Assembly (NCBI GenBank): GCA_030599445.1
Contig: JAUVOA010000006.1
Span: forward strand, 1-16,150
Origin: Atribacterota bacterium
GTDB taxonomy: Bacteria; Atribacterota; Phoenicimicrobiia; Phoenicimicrobiales; Phoenicimicrobiaceae
DNA length: 16,150 bases
Direction: 5' to 3'
The notes under the pieces were generated by a model, which worked only from the letters and a program-made list of their open reading frames with translations, searched no databases and was not told the DNA's origin. The position numbers and the translations under genes are program-made. Every line of letters starts with the position of its first letter. Position 1 is the stretch's first letter. Positions 7,699 through 13,173 of the stretch are shown in pieces.

Positions 7699-8514
7699 TC
7701 AAGTTAAAAAAATTATATAATAATAGAATGCAGGAGCTGTAAATATTAGACTGTCAAGAGTGTCTAATATGCCTCCATGACCGGGGACTAAAGTCCCTGA
7801 ATCTTTAACTCCTGAACCTCTTTTTAATACGGATTCAAATAAATCGCCAAGTTGGGCTATTATCGAAATAATCAAACCGAGAGAAAGTAATTCATTAAAA
7901 GTTAAATTTAACCAGCCTTTTATGGCAAATGTGCCAGCAATACCAAATATAATCCCTCCAATCGATCCTTCAACCGTTTTTTTAGGACTTATCTTGGGAA
8001 ATATTTTATTTTTACCAAGTTTAGTGCCAATAAGATAAGCTCCGGTATCATTAGCCCAAGTAATAATTAACAAGGAAATAAGATAATAATTTCCATGGGG
8101 CAGATCTTTTATTTTTAGTATAAAGGAAAACAAGTATCCTAAATAAATGCTTCCAAAAATTGTAATGGATATCTCAGTTAATACCTTAGAATAATCTTTT
8201 TTGAATAGTTGCATAACAAAAGATAGTATAATAAAAAAAGTAATAAATATATTCTTAATATGGTAATTCAAGCTATAAATATCATAAACTGAAATAAAAA
8301 TAAAGTATGATGTTAGTATACCGCCTAATATATATGATGGTTTATATCCTTGTTTGTGGGCTATACTATATAATTCCCTCAACCCCAACAAAGCTATTAT
8401 TGCAATAACAATAAAAAATGTGAATTCAATCCAAAATATTATTAGAAATACTAATGGAACCACTATAATAATAGTCGCGGTTCTCTTTAAAAAATTACTA
8501 TATTTTTCCTCCAT
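7699..8514 (-). CDS. cdsA: Phosphatidate cytidylyltransferase (CDP-diglyceride synthase)
   Basis: CdsA converts phosphatidic acid and CTP into CDP-diacylglycerol, the precursor of phosphatidylglycerol and related phospholipids. It is an integral membrane enzyme of 271 residues with about seven to eight hydrophobic segments starting at residue 13. The family signature occupies about 221-260: QLGDLFESVLKR, then GVKDSGTLVPGHGGILD and the closing TLDS, which carry the metal/CTP-binding acids. ITWANDTGAYLIG (151-163) is also conserved. The ATG at 8514 lies inside uppS (17-nt overlap) and lacks a clear Shine-Dalgarno sequence, so translation is probably coupled to uppS. UppS and CdsA both act in envelope lipid synthesis and are adjacent in most bacteria. 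Confidence 0.96.
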   Translation of the reverse strand: MEEKYSNFLKRTATIIIVVPLVFLIIFWIEFTFFIVIAIIALLGLRELYSIAHKQGYKPSYILGGILTSYFIFISVYDIYSLNYHIKNIFITFFIILSFVMQLFKKDYSKVLTEISITIFGSIYLGYLFSFILKIKDLPHGNYYLISLLIITWANDTGAYLIGTKLGKNKIFPKISPKKTVEGSIGGIIFGIAGTFAIKGWLNLTFNELLSLGLIISIIAQLGDLFESVLKRGSGVKDSGTLVPGHGGILDTLDSLIFTAPAFYYYIIFLT

Positions 8515-9250
8515 ATTTTCTTACTCTTTTTTGGAAATTTATTATTGCTTCTATTAAATTGTTTTTATCAAAATCGGGCCACAAAGCAGGAGTTACCCAA
8601 AATTCTGTATAAGCAATTTGCCAGATCATAAAATTGCTAATTCTCATTTCGCCCGCTGTTCTAATTAGTAGATCAGGATCAGGAAGATTATAGGTATATA
8701 AATTATCTCTAATAGTATCTTCATTAATTTTTTCAATTTCTAAATATTTTTTATCTGTTTTCAGTATTATGGAATTGATTGCGTCAACAATTTCAGCCCT
8801 TCCACCATAGTTTACAGCAATATTTAAAATAAGTTTATTATTCTTTTTGGTAGATTCACATAATTCATTCATCTTATCATTAAGCGGTTTAGGTAGATCT
8901 TTTAACCTTCCTATAAAATTTATTTTTATATTATTTTTGATTAAGTTCGCTTTTTCTTTACTCAAAACTCTTTCAAACAATTTTAACAGATAGGCTATTT
9001 CTTTTTTAGGGCGTTTCCAATTTTCCGTAGAAAAAGCAAAAAGTGTTAATATAGGAATATTAAAATCTAAGCAGTTAGCTATAACTCTATTAACTGCTTT
9101 TGCCCCTTCCCTGTGCCCTATACTCCGGGGTAATCCTTTTTTCTTTGCCCACCGTCCATTTCCATCCATTATTATAGCCAGGTGTTGAGGCAATTTACTC
9201 ATATCAAATAATTTTTTTTTATTATTTTTACAATTACTAATAACTATCAC
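8498..9250 (-). CDS. uppS: Isoprenyl transferase, undecaprenyl diphosphate synthase family
   Basis: This cis-prenyltransferase condenses IPP units onto farnesyl diphosphate to make the C55 carrier lipid for peptidoglycan and other wall polymers. LAIIMDGNGRWAKKKG (24-39) contains the catalytic D29. FAFSTENWKRP (71-81) and RTAGEMRISNFMIWQIAYTE (197-216) hold the diphosphate-binding arginines and the Mg-ligating E216. The enzyme works at the membrane on products of the DXP pathway encoded just downstream. The reading frame opens at a GTG (9250) with AAGGGGG about 12 nt upstream. An internal ATG (9202) would give 234 residues starting MSKLPQHLAIIMDGNG but has no ribosome site, so the GTG is kept with moderate certainty. 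The AAGGGGG is one arm of an inverted repeat. Confidence 0.95.
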   Translation of the reverse strand: MIVISNCKNNKKKLFDMSKLPQHLAIIMDGNGRWAKKKGLPRSIGHREGAKAVNRVIANCLDFNIPILTLFAFSTENWKRPKKEIAYLLKLFERVLSKEKANLIKNNIKINFIGRLKDLPKPLNDKMNELCESTKKNNKLILNIAVNYGGRAEIVDAINSIILKTDKKYLEIEKINEDTIRDNLYTYNLPDPDLLIRTAGEMRISNFMIWQIAYTEFWVTPALWPDFDKNNLIEAIINFQKRVRKYGGKI

Positions 9251-9258
9251 CTATAAAA

Positions 9259-9324
9259 ATAACCCCCTTAGAAATATATTAATAAAAAATAGATTAATAT
9301 AGATTAAAATTAGAAGGGGGTTAT
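9259..9324 (-). promoter_or_regulatory. Inverted repeat spanning the ferredoxin-uppS gap and the uppS ribosome site
   Basis: ATAACCCCCTT (9259-9269) and AAGGGGGTTAT (9314-9324) are perfect 11-bp inverted arms with a 44-nt A/T-rich loop. The downstream arm on the transcript includes the AAGGGGG that is the only plausible ribosome site of uppS, and is followed by UUAUUUUUAU. It could be a translational switch, a weak terminator or a processing stem; the sequence does not decide. Confidence 0.55.
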
Positions 9325-9328
9325 GCTT

Positions 9329-9499
9329 TTATTCCTTTATTATTGCTTCACTTGGGCAAGCATCAGCGCAAGCTCCACAATCTGTACATTTATTTTTATC
9401 AATTGCGTAAATTTCTTCTCCTTCAGAAATTGCTTCTGCAGGACATTCATCAACACATATGCCGCATTTAATGCATTCGTCAGTAATTTTATAAGCCAC
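9329..9499 (-). CDS. Small 2[4Fe-4S] ferredoxin
   Basis: A 56-residue protein too short for usual ORF cut-offs, started by GTG (9499-9497) with GGGAG 9 nt upstream. It contains two classical clostridial-type cluster motifs: CIKCGICVDECP (C9, C12, C15, C19) and CTDCGACADACP (C38, C41, C44, C48). Each motif supplies three ligands to one cluster and the fourth to the other. The protein is acidic, soluble and of standard length for an anaerobe's low-potential electron carrier. It lies 41 nt after frr and 78 nt before uppS, a position normally empty in this cluster. Co-location with ispG, a reductant-dependent Fe-S enzyme of the same pathway as dxr, suggests it may feed electrons there, but ferredoxins are promiscuous and this is inference. 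Confidence 0.95.
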   Translation of the reverse strand: MAYKITDECIKCGICVDECPAEAISEGEEIYAIDKNKCTDCGACADACPSEAIIKE

Positions 9500-9540
9500 T
9501 TACAAAATCTCCCTTCTTTTAATAATTAAAAAAACGATTT

Positions 9541-10098
9541 TTATACTTCCATAATTTCTTTTTCTTTAAGCTTCAATAATTTATCAATATTTTCTGTATA
9601 TTCATCTGTTAATATTTGGATTTTATTTTGATAGTTTTTACATTCATCCTCTGAAATATTATGTTCTTTCTCATCTTTTTTTATTAAATCATTCATTTCT
9701 CTTCTTATGTTTCTTATGCTTATTTTCCCATTTTCAGCTTCTTTTTTTATCAGTTTTACTAATTCTTTTCGTCTCTCTTCGTTTAGTGGCGGTATTGTAA
9801 GTCGAATAATATTACCATCAACAGATGGAGCTAACCCCAAATCAGATTTCCATATAGCTTTTTCAATTTCAGGTAGGCAACTTTTATCCCACGGTTGAAT
9901 AACTATTAAATTTGATTCTGGAATAGAAATATTTGCTACTTGTTTTAGAGGAGTTATCGCACCATAATAGGATATTTTTATCCGATCTACTAGTACGGAA
10001 GAAGCTCTTCCTGTTCTTATGTGAGCAAACTCATCTTTTAATGCTGTAAGTGTTTTTTCCATTTTAACCCTTGTTGTATCTAATAAATCAGATAACAT
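9541..10098 (-). CDS. frr: Ribosome recycling factor
   Basis: RRF acts with EF-G after termination to split the ribosome from mRNA and tRNA. The 185-residue length is exactly typical. Domain I helices frame the small domain II. Recognisable parts are HIRTGRASSVLVDRI (26-40), YYGAITPLKQVANISIPES (44-62), IQPWDKS (67-73), IIRLTIPPLNEERRKELVK (about 97-115) and the charged C-terminal helix. AAGGGGGAA, which overlaps the end of pyrH, provides the ribosome site, and only 2 nt separate the pyrH stop from the ATG, so the two genes are tightly coupled. The pyrH-frr pair is one of the most widely conserved bacterial gene pairs. Confidence 0.98.
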   Translation of the reverse strand: MLSDLLDTTRVKMEKTLTALKDEFAHIRTGRASSVLVDRIKISYYGAITPLKQVANISIPESNLIVIQPWDKSCLPEIEKAIWKSDLGLAPSVDGNIIRLTIPPLNEERRKELVKLIKKEAENGKISIRNIRREMNDLIKKDEKEHNISEDECKNYQNKIQILTDEYTENIDKLLKLKEKEIMEV

Positions 10099-10100
10099 AT

Positions 10101-10820
10101 TTATTCCCCCTTCACTATTGTTCCTATTTTTTCACCAAATACAACTCTTCTAATATTTCCAACAGTATTAAAATTAAAAACGATTACTGGAATATTATTT
10201 TCCATGCATAAGGATATGGCGGTTGCGTCCATAATCTTTAAGCCTTTATTTAAGAACTCGAGGAATCCTAAATTATTAAATTTTACTGCTTTCGTATTTT
10301 TTAATGGGTCAGATTCGTATATACCATCAACTTTCGTAGCTTTAAGAATTGCTTCTGTATTTAATTCTATTGCTCTTAGGGCAGCAGCGGTATCTGTGGT
10401 AAAGTAAGGATTTCCTGTTCCAGCAGCTAAAATTACTATTCTGCCTTTTTCTAAATGTCTAATAGCCCTTCTTCTGATATATGGTTCAGCAATTGCTTTC
10501 ATCTCGATTGCAGTTTGTACTCTTGTTTCAATATTTAGTTTCTCCAAAGAATCTTGAAGGGCTAAGGCATTAATAACAGTTGCTAACATACCCATATAAT
10601 CAGCCGAAACCCGATTTATTCCTTTTTCGCTTCCCTCTTGGCCTCTAAAGATATTTCCCCCTCCAATTACAACCGCTGTTTGTACTCCAAGTTCTTTTAT
10701 CTCTGTAATTTCTTTAGCGATAAAATTAATCTTTTGGATGTCGATACCAAAACCTTTTTTCCCGGAGAGTGATTCACCACCAAGTTTTAAGAGAATTCTC
10801 TTATATTCAGGCTTTTTCAT
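10101..10820 (-). CDS. pyrH: Uridylate kinase (UMP kinase)
   Basis: PyrH phosphorylates UMP to UDP with ATP in pyrimidine nucleotide synthesis and is an amino-acid-kinase-fold hexamer in the cytoplasm. Signatures in the 239-residue form: KLGGES (12-17, ATP/phosphate loop), VIGGGNIFRG (51-60), RVSADYMGMLATVINA (70-85, UMP pocket and interface), GTGNPYFTTDTAAALRA (134-150) and KVDGIYESDPLKN (163-175). Start choice: an ATG at 10838 has no ribosome site. The ATG at 10820 is preceded by GGTGAAGGA at 7 nt spacing and gives MKKPEYKRILLKLGGE, so it is preferred. The upstream spacer repeats stop just before this ribosome site. Confidence 0.97.
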   Translation of the reverse strand: MKKPEYKRILLKLGGESLSGKKGFGIDIQKINFIAKEITEIKELGVQTAVVIGGGNIFRGQEGSEKGINRVSADYMGMLATVINALALQDSLEKLNIETRVQTAIEMKAIAEPYIRRRAIRHLEKGRIVILAAGTGNPYFTTDTAAALRAIELNTEAILKATKVDGIYESDPLKNTKAVKFNNLGFLEFLNKGLKIMDATAISLCMENNIPVIVFNFNTVGNIRRVVFGEKIGTIVKGE

Positions 10821-10827
10821 ATTTTTA

Positions 10828-10836
10828 TCCTTCACC
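10828..10836 (-). promoter_or_regulatory. Ribosome binding site that decides the pyrH start
   Basis: GGTGAAGGA on the minus strand, 7 nt before the ATG at 10820. It lies downstream of the alternative ATG at 10838, which has no such signal. Confidence 0.75.
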
Positions 10837-10841
10837 ATAAT

Positions 10842-10869
10842 AACTAGCGTATAGCGAGTAGAATTAGTT
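10842..10869. repeat. 28-nt element, exact inverted copy of 13038-13065
   Basis: The 28 bases beginning AACTAGCGTATAGCGAG are the perfect reverse complement of 13038-13065. The pair flanks the whole rpsB-tsf unit. Internally it consists of heptamer words (AGCGTAT, AGCGAGT). Confidence 0.85.
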
Positions 10870-11135
10870 GGTTAGTTAGTTAGTTGGTTACCTGGTTAGT
10901 TAGTTAAGAAAATAATAGGAAAAGACCAGGAGCCGGAATAAATTCGTATCTCGTATTGCGTATAGATACAGTAATAAGTAATAAGCTTAAATTTCTTAAA
11001 TCGTAAAAACAGGCACTTATTACAGGTTACTTACCACACGTTACACGTTACACCCATTGTTGATTATTTATTTAACCAGTATATACCGATTTAATAACCA
11101 ATTAACCAGGTAACCAGCTAACCAGCTAACTAATT
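10866..11135. repeat. Composite intergenic repeat, copy B, filling the tsf-pyrH gap
   Basis: Five octamers (AGTTGGTT, AGTTAGTT, AGTTGGTT, ACCTGGTT, AGTTAGTT; 10866-10905) begin the module. The 86-nt module 10877-10962 matches copy A at 3766-3851. Heptamers CGTATCT, CGTATTG, CGTATAG are at 10945-10965. The 81-nt module 10970-11050 matches 3671-3751. Five complementary octamers (AACCAATT, AACCAGGT, AACCAGCT, AACCAGCT, AACTAATT; 11096-11135) end exactly at the tsf stop codon. TGGTTACCTGGTTA (10885-10898) and TAACCAGGTAACCA (11103-11116) can pair, so the spacer could fold on itself. I see no strong promoter for pyrH here. Confidence 0.85.
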
Positions 11136-11735
11136 TTAAATTTCTTCGCCAAGTTGAAATCTGGCAAATCTTTTGATTACAATATTTTCGCCTAATTTAG
11201 TAATCAACTCTAATAATAATTGATTAATATTTTTGCTATTATCCTTAATAAATAATTGTTCTTTTAAACAGTTTGTTTGAAAATACTTTTCTAATTTTCC
11301 TTCCACAATTTTTTCAATAATCTGGGCAGGTTTACCTGATTTTTTAACTTGCGCATAAAATATTTCTTTTTCTTTTTCAATTATACCGTTGGGAACATCT
11401 TCTCTGGAAATAAATTTAGGATTTGAGGCCGTGATTTGCATAGCTGTATCTTTCACAAATTCTTTAAACTCCTTAGTATTGGCTACAAAATCTGTTTCAC
11501 AATTTATCTCGACTAAAACTCCTATTTTACCATATAAATGAATGTAGGATTCTACTTTTCCGTTAAGTGCTTGCCTATTAAACTTAGAAGCAGCTGCATC
11601 CATTCCCTTTTTACGTAAATATTCAATTGCTTTTTCCGGGTCTCCCTCAGTAGCTTTTAATGCTTTCTTGCAATCCATCATTCCAGCACTTGTTTTCTTT
11701 CGTAATTCTTTAACCATCTGGGCAGTAATGTTCAT
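11136..11735 (-). CDS. tsf: Translation elongation factor Ts
   Basis: EF-Ts is the guanine nucleotide exchange factor that regenerates EF-Tu-GTP. The N-terminal UBA-like domain (1-50) has MVKELRKKTSAGMMDCKKAL and the core contains the EF-Tu-contacting motif TDFVAN (81-86). At 199 residues it is the short form seen in Thermus, cyanobacteria and many deep-branching bacteria, lacking much of the second core repeat of E. coli EF-Ts (283 residues). The end, LGENIVIKRFARFQLGE, is the conserved C-terminal segment. AGGAG lies 6 nt before the ATG. It follows rpsB by 31 nt, the near-universal rpsB-tsf pair, and shares its promoter. The octamer repeat array abuts its stop codon directly. Confidence 0.98.
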   Translation of the reverse strand: MNITAQMVKELRKKTSAGMMDCKKALKATEGDPEKAIEYLRKKGMDAAASKFNRQALNGKVESYIHLYGKIGVLVEINCETDFVANTKEFKEFVKDTAMQITASNPKFISREDVPNGIIEKEKEIFYAQVKKSGKPAQIIEKIVEGKLEKYFQTNCLKEQLFIKDNSKNINQLLLELITKLGENIVIKRFARFQLGEEI

Positions 11736-11766
11736 CCTTATCTCCTTGTTTCGTTAAATATATATC

Positions 11767-12483
11767 TTATGCTTTGATTTTTTCAGTTTCTTTTTCAATA
11801 GTTGATTTCTTTCCTTCAATAACTGCGTCAGCTATAACTGAAGAAATCAGTTTTACTGCTCTTATTGCGTCATCATTCCCTGGAATTACATAATCAATTT
11901 CTTCTGGATTACAATTTGTATCCACAATTGCTACAATAGGAATAGAAAGTTTAATAGCTTCAGCAACTGCAATCTTCTCTTTTTTCGGGTCAACTATGAA
12001 TATTGCAGCTGGAAGTTCTTCCATATCTTTAATTCCGGTTAATACTTTTTGAAGTTTCACTTTTTCTCTCTTCAAACTTATCACTTCTTTTTTAGGAAGA
12101 ACTTCAAACATTTTATTATTTTCCATTTCTTCCAATTCATGAAGCCTTTTTACTCTTTTTCTAATAGTATTGAAATTAGTTAATGTTCCGCCTAACCATC
12201 TATAATTTATGTAATACATACCACATCTTTCGGCTTCATTTTTAATCGATTCCTGAGCCTGTTTTTTTGTTCCTACAAATAGTACATTACCACCATTACT
12301 AGATATTTCCCTTATGATATCATATGCTACTTCGACTAATTTTACAGTCTGTTGAAGATCTATAATATATATATTATTTCTATCTGTAAAAATATATGGT
12401 TTCATCCTGGGATCCCATCGGCGCATTTGGTGGCCAAAATGTACCCCTGCTTCTAGCAATTGTTTCATTGAAATTATACTCAT
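11767..12483 (-). CDS. rpsB: 30S ribosomal protein S2
   Basis: S2 binds the back of the 30S head-body junction and helps recruit S1 and mRNA. It has 238 residues, normal length. Signatures: LLEAGVHFGHQMRRWDPRMK (9-28), LFVGTKKQAQESI (about 68-80), GMYYINYRWLGGTLTNF (about 89-105) and the C-terminal NDDAIRAVKLISSVIADAV. The coiled-coil insertion at about 115-150 (KRLHELEEMENN and following) is typical. The ATG at 12483 has GGAGG at 7 nt spacing. The gene is preceded by a strong promoter with a leader of about 105 nt containing a hairpin, so S2 feedback on its own leader is possible but not shown. In Firmicutes codY often lies between hslU and rpsB; here a 690-nt repeat-rich spacer does. Confidence 0.98.
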   Translation of the reverse strand: MSIISMKQLLEAGVHFGHQMRRWDPRMKPYIFTDRNNIYIIDLQQTVKLVEVAYDIIREISSNGGNVLFVGTKKQAQESIKNEAERCGMYYINYRWLGGTLTNFNTIRKRVKRLHELEEMENNKMFEVLPKKEVISLKREKVKLQKVLTGIKDMEELPAAIFIVDPKKEKIAVAEAIKLSIPIVAIVDTNCNPEEIDYVIPGNDDAIRAVKLISSVIADAVIEGKKSTIEKETEKIKA

Positions 12484-12545
12484 CTACTATCCTCCAATTT
12501 TCATTTTTATAGTCTTATATTTCTATTTTTTTTATGATTCTAAAA

Positions 12546-12578
12546 TTATTATAAGTCGTTATAACTTATATATAATAA
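12546..12578 (-). promoter_or_regulatory. Hairpin in the rpsB leader
   Basis: Between the promoter and the rpsB ribosome site, TTATTATAAGT (12546-12556) pairs with ACTTATATATAATAA (12564-12578) if four bases of the latter bulge out, leaving a 7-nt loop. The stem is all A/U-rich, so its stability is modest. It might be a leader control element. Confidence 0.4.
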
Positions 12579-12596
12579 GCCCACAAAATCAAAGAT

Positions 12597-12625
12597 AGTA
12601 TAACACAGTTTTTTTTCTAAATCAA
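12597..12625 (-). promoter_or_regulatory. Sigma-70-type promoter of rpsB-tsf
   Basis: On the minus strand: -35 TTGATT (12625-12620), a 17-nt spacer ending in TGTGT, and -10 TATACT (12602-12597). The start of transcription would be near 12590. This is one of the two best promoters in the window and explains why the unit is separated from hslVU. Confidence 0.72.
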
Positions 12626-12637
12626 GAAAATTAATAT

Positions 12638-12665
12638 AGCGTAGAGCATACAGCGTGGAGCGTAT
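12638..12665. repeat. Tandem heptamer array, four AGCGTAG-like units
   Basis: The units AGCGTAG, AGCATAC, AGCGTGG and AGCGTAT lie end to end just upstream of the rpsB promoter. They belong to the same word family as 12838-12865 and 10846-10859. Confidence 0.8.
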
Positions 12666-12729
12666 AGTTAGGAAAGAAGAAAGAAGACAGCAGACAGAAA
12701 AAAATAGTATTCCTCTTTCTAACTACCCC

Positions 12730-12798
12730 ACCCGGCACTCAAGTGATCAAAAGCTTAAAATAATGTTGAGTGGCTTTCAATATACTTGAGTGCCGGGT
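12730..12798. repeat. 69-nt inverted-repeat element with perfect 15-bp arms
   Basis: ACCCGGCACTCAAGT (12730-12744) and ACTTGAGTGCCGGGT (12784-12798) are exact complements around a 39-nt A/T-rich centre. The arms are markedly more GC-rich than the surrounding spacer. The centre repeats the core as TTGAGTGGC (near 12766). No protein is encoded and no obvious target duplication is visible. It could be a MITE-like transposon remnant, a REP-type palindrome, or an RNA stem at the end of the hslVU transcript. Confidence 0.7.
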
Positions 12799-13036
12799 TT
12801 ACACTAACAATACCGTATCTCGTATCTCGTACAAACTAGCGTATAGCGTTTAGCGTAGAGCGTATACATTTGGTTATTTGTTAGTTGGTTAAAAACACAA
12901 ATCAAAACAAACAAATCGAATAACTAATAATAGTTACCACCTGATAGACAGGTGGGCCTGTCCTCGTGAAAATGGGGAATGCCTGTCTTACGATATACGA
13001 TATACGAAATGACTGGCTGCTATCTTCTTAACCAGC
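12799..13036. repeat. Heptamer-word arrays and small GC-rich hairpin in hslU-rpsB spacer
   Basis: The block holds CGTATCT twice plus a partial (12814-12830); AGCGTAT, AGCGTTT, AGCGTAG, AGCGTAT (12838-12865); and ACGATAT, ACGATAT, ACGAAAT (12990-13010). Between them CCACCTG (12937-12943) pairs with CAGGTGG (12949-12955) across 5 nt, and the overlapping GACAGG/CCTGTC (12948-12963) offers an alternative pairing, followed by another GCCTGTC near 12981. No coding region is seen. The whole spacer is 12484-13173. Confidence 0.7.
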
Positions 13037-13037
13037 T

Positions 13038-13065
13038 AACTAATTCTACTCGCTATACGCTAGTT
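13038..13065. repeat. 28-nt element, exact inverted copy of 10842-10869
   Basis: This is the partner of the 28-nt repeat upstream of pyrH, in opposite orientation, 2168 nt away. It contains CTCGCTATACGCTAG, the complement of the AGCGTAT heptamer family. Confidence 0.85.
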
Positions 13066-13122
13066 TTGTTCACTAACGATTATTTAATTGGTGAATTGTA
13101 TTGTTTTTGTATTTACATTCTT

Positions 13123-13154
13123 AACCAGCTAACCAGGTAACTAAGTAACTAACT
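13123..13154. repeat. Tandem octamer array downstream of hslU
   Basis: The units AACCAGCT, AACCAGGT, AACTAAGT and AACTAACT lie end to end and stop 19 nt before the hslU stop codon. They are the complementary orientation of the AGTTGGTT octamers at 3763-3794 and 10866-10905, and the same orientation as 6109-6132 and 11096-11135. Confidence 0.8.
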
Positions 13155-13173
13155 AACAAAGTTCATTGGTCAA

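Noticed and set aside
10842..10869. 28-nt repeat as a possible dif site for the nearby Xer recombinase
   Set aside because: The length equals that of dif, but the element lacks two 11-nt inverted arms around a 6-nt centre and lacks the typical TTATGTTAA-like right arm. It also occurs twice in inverted orientation.
11070..11095. TATACT near 11080 on the minus strand as a pyrH promoter
   Set aside because: No acceptable -35 at 16-18 nt; the candidate hexamers lie too close or match poorly.
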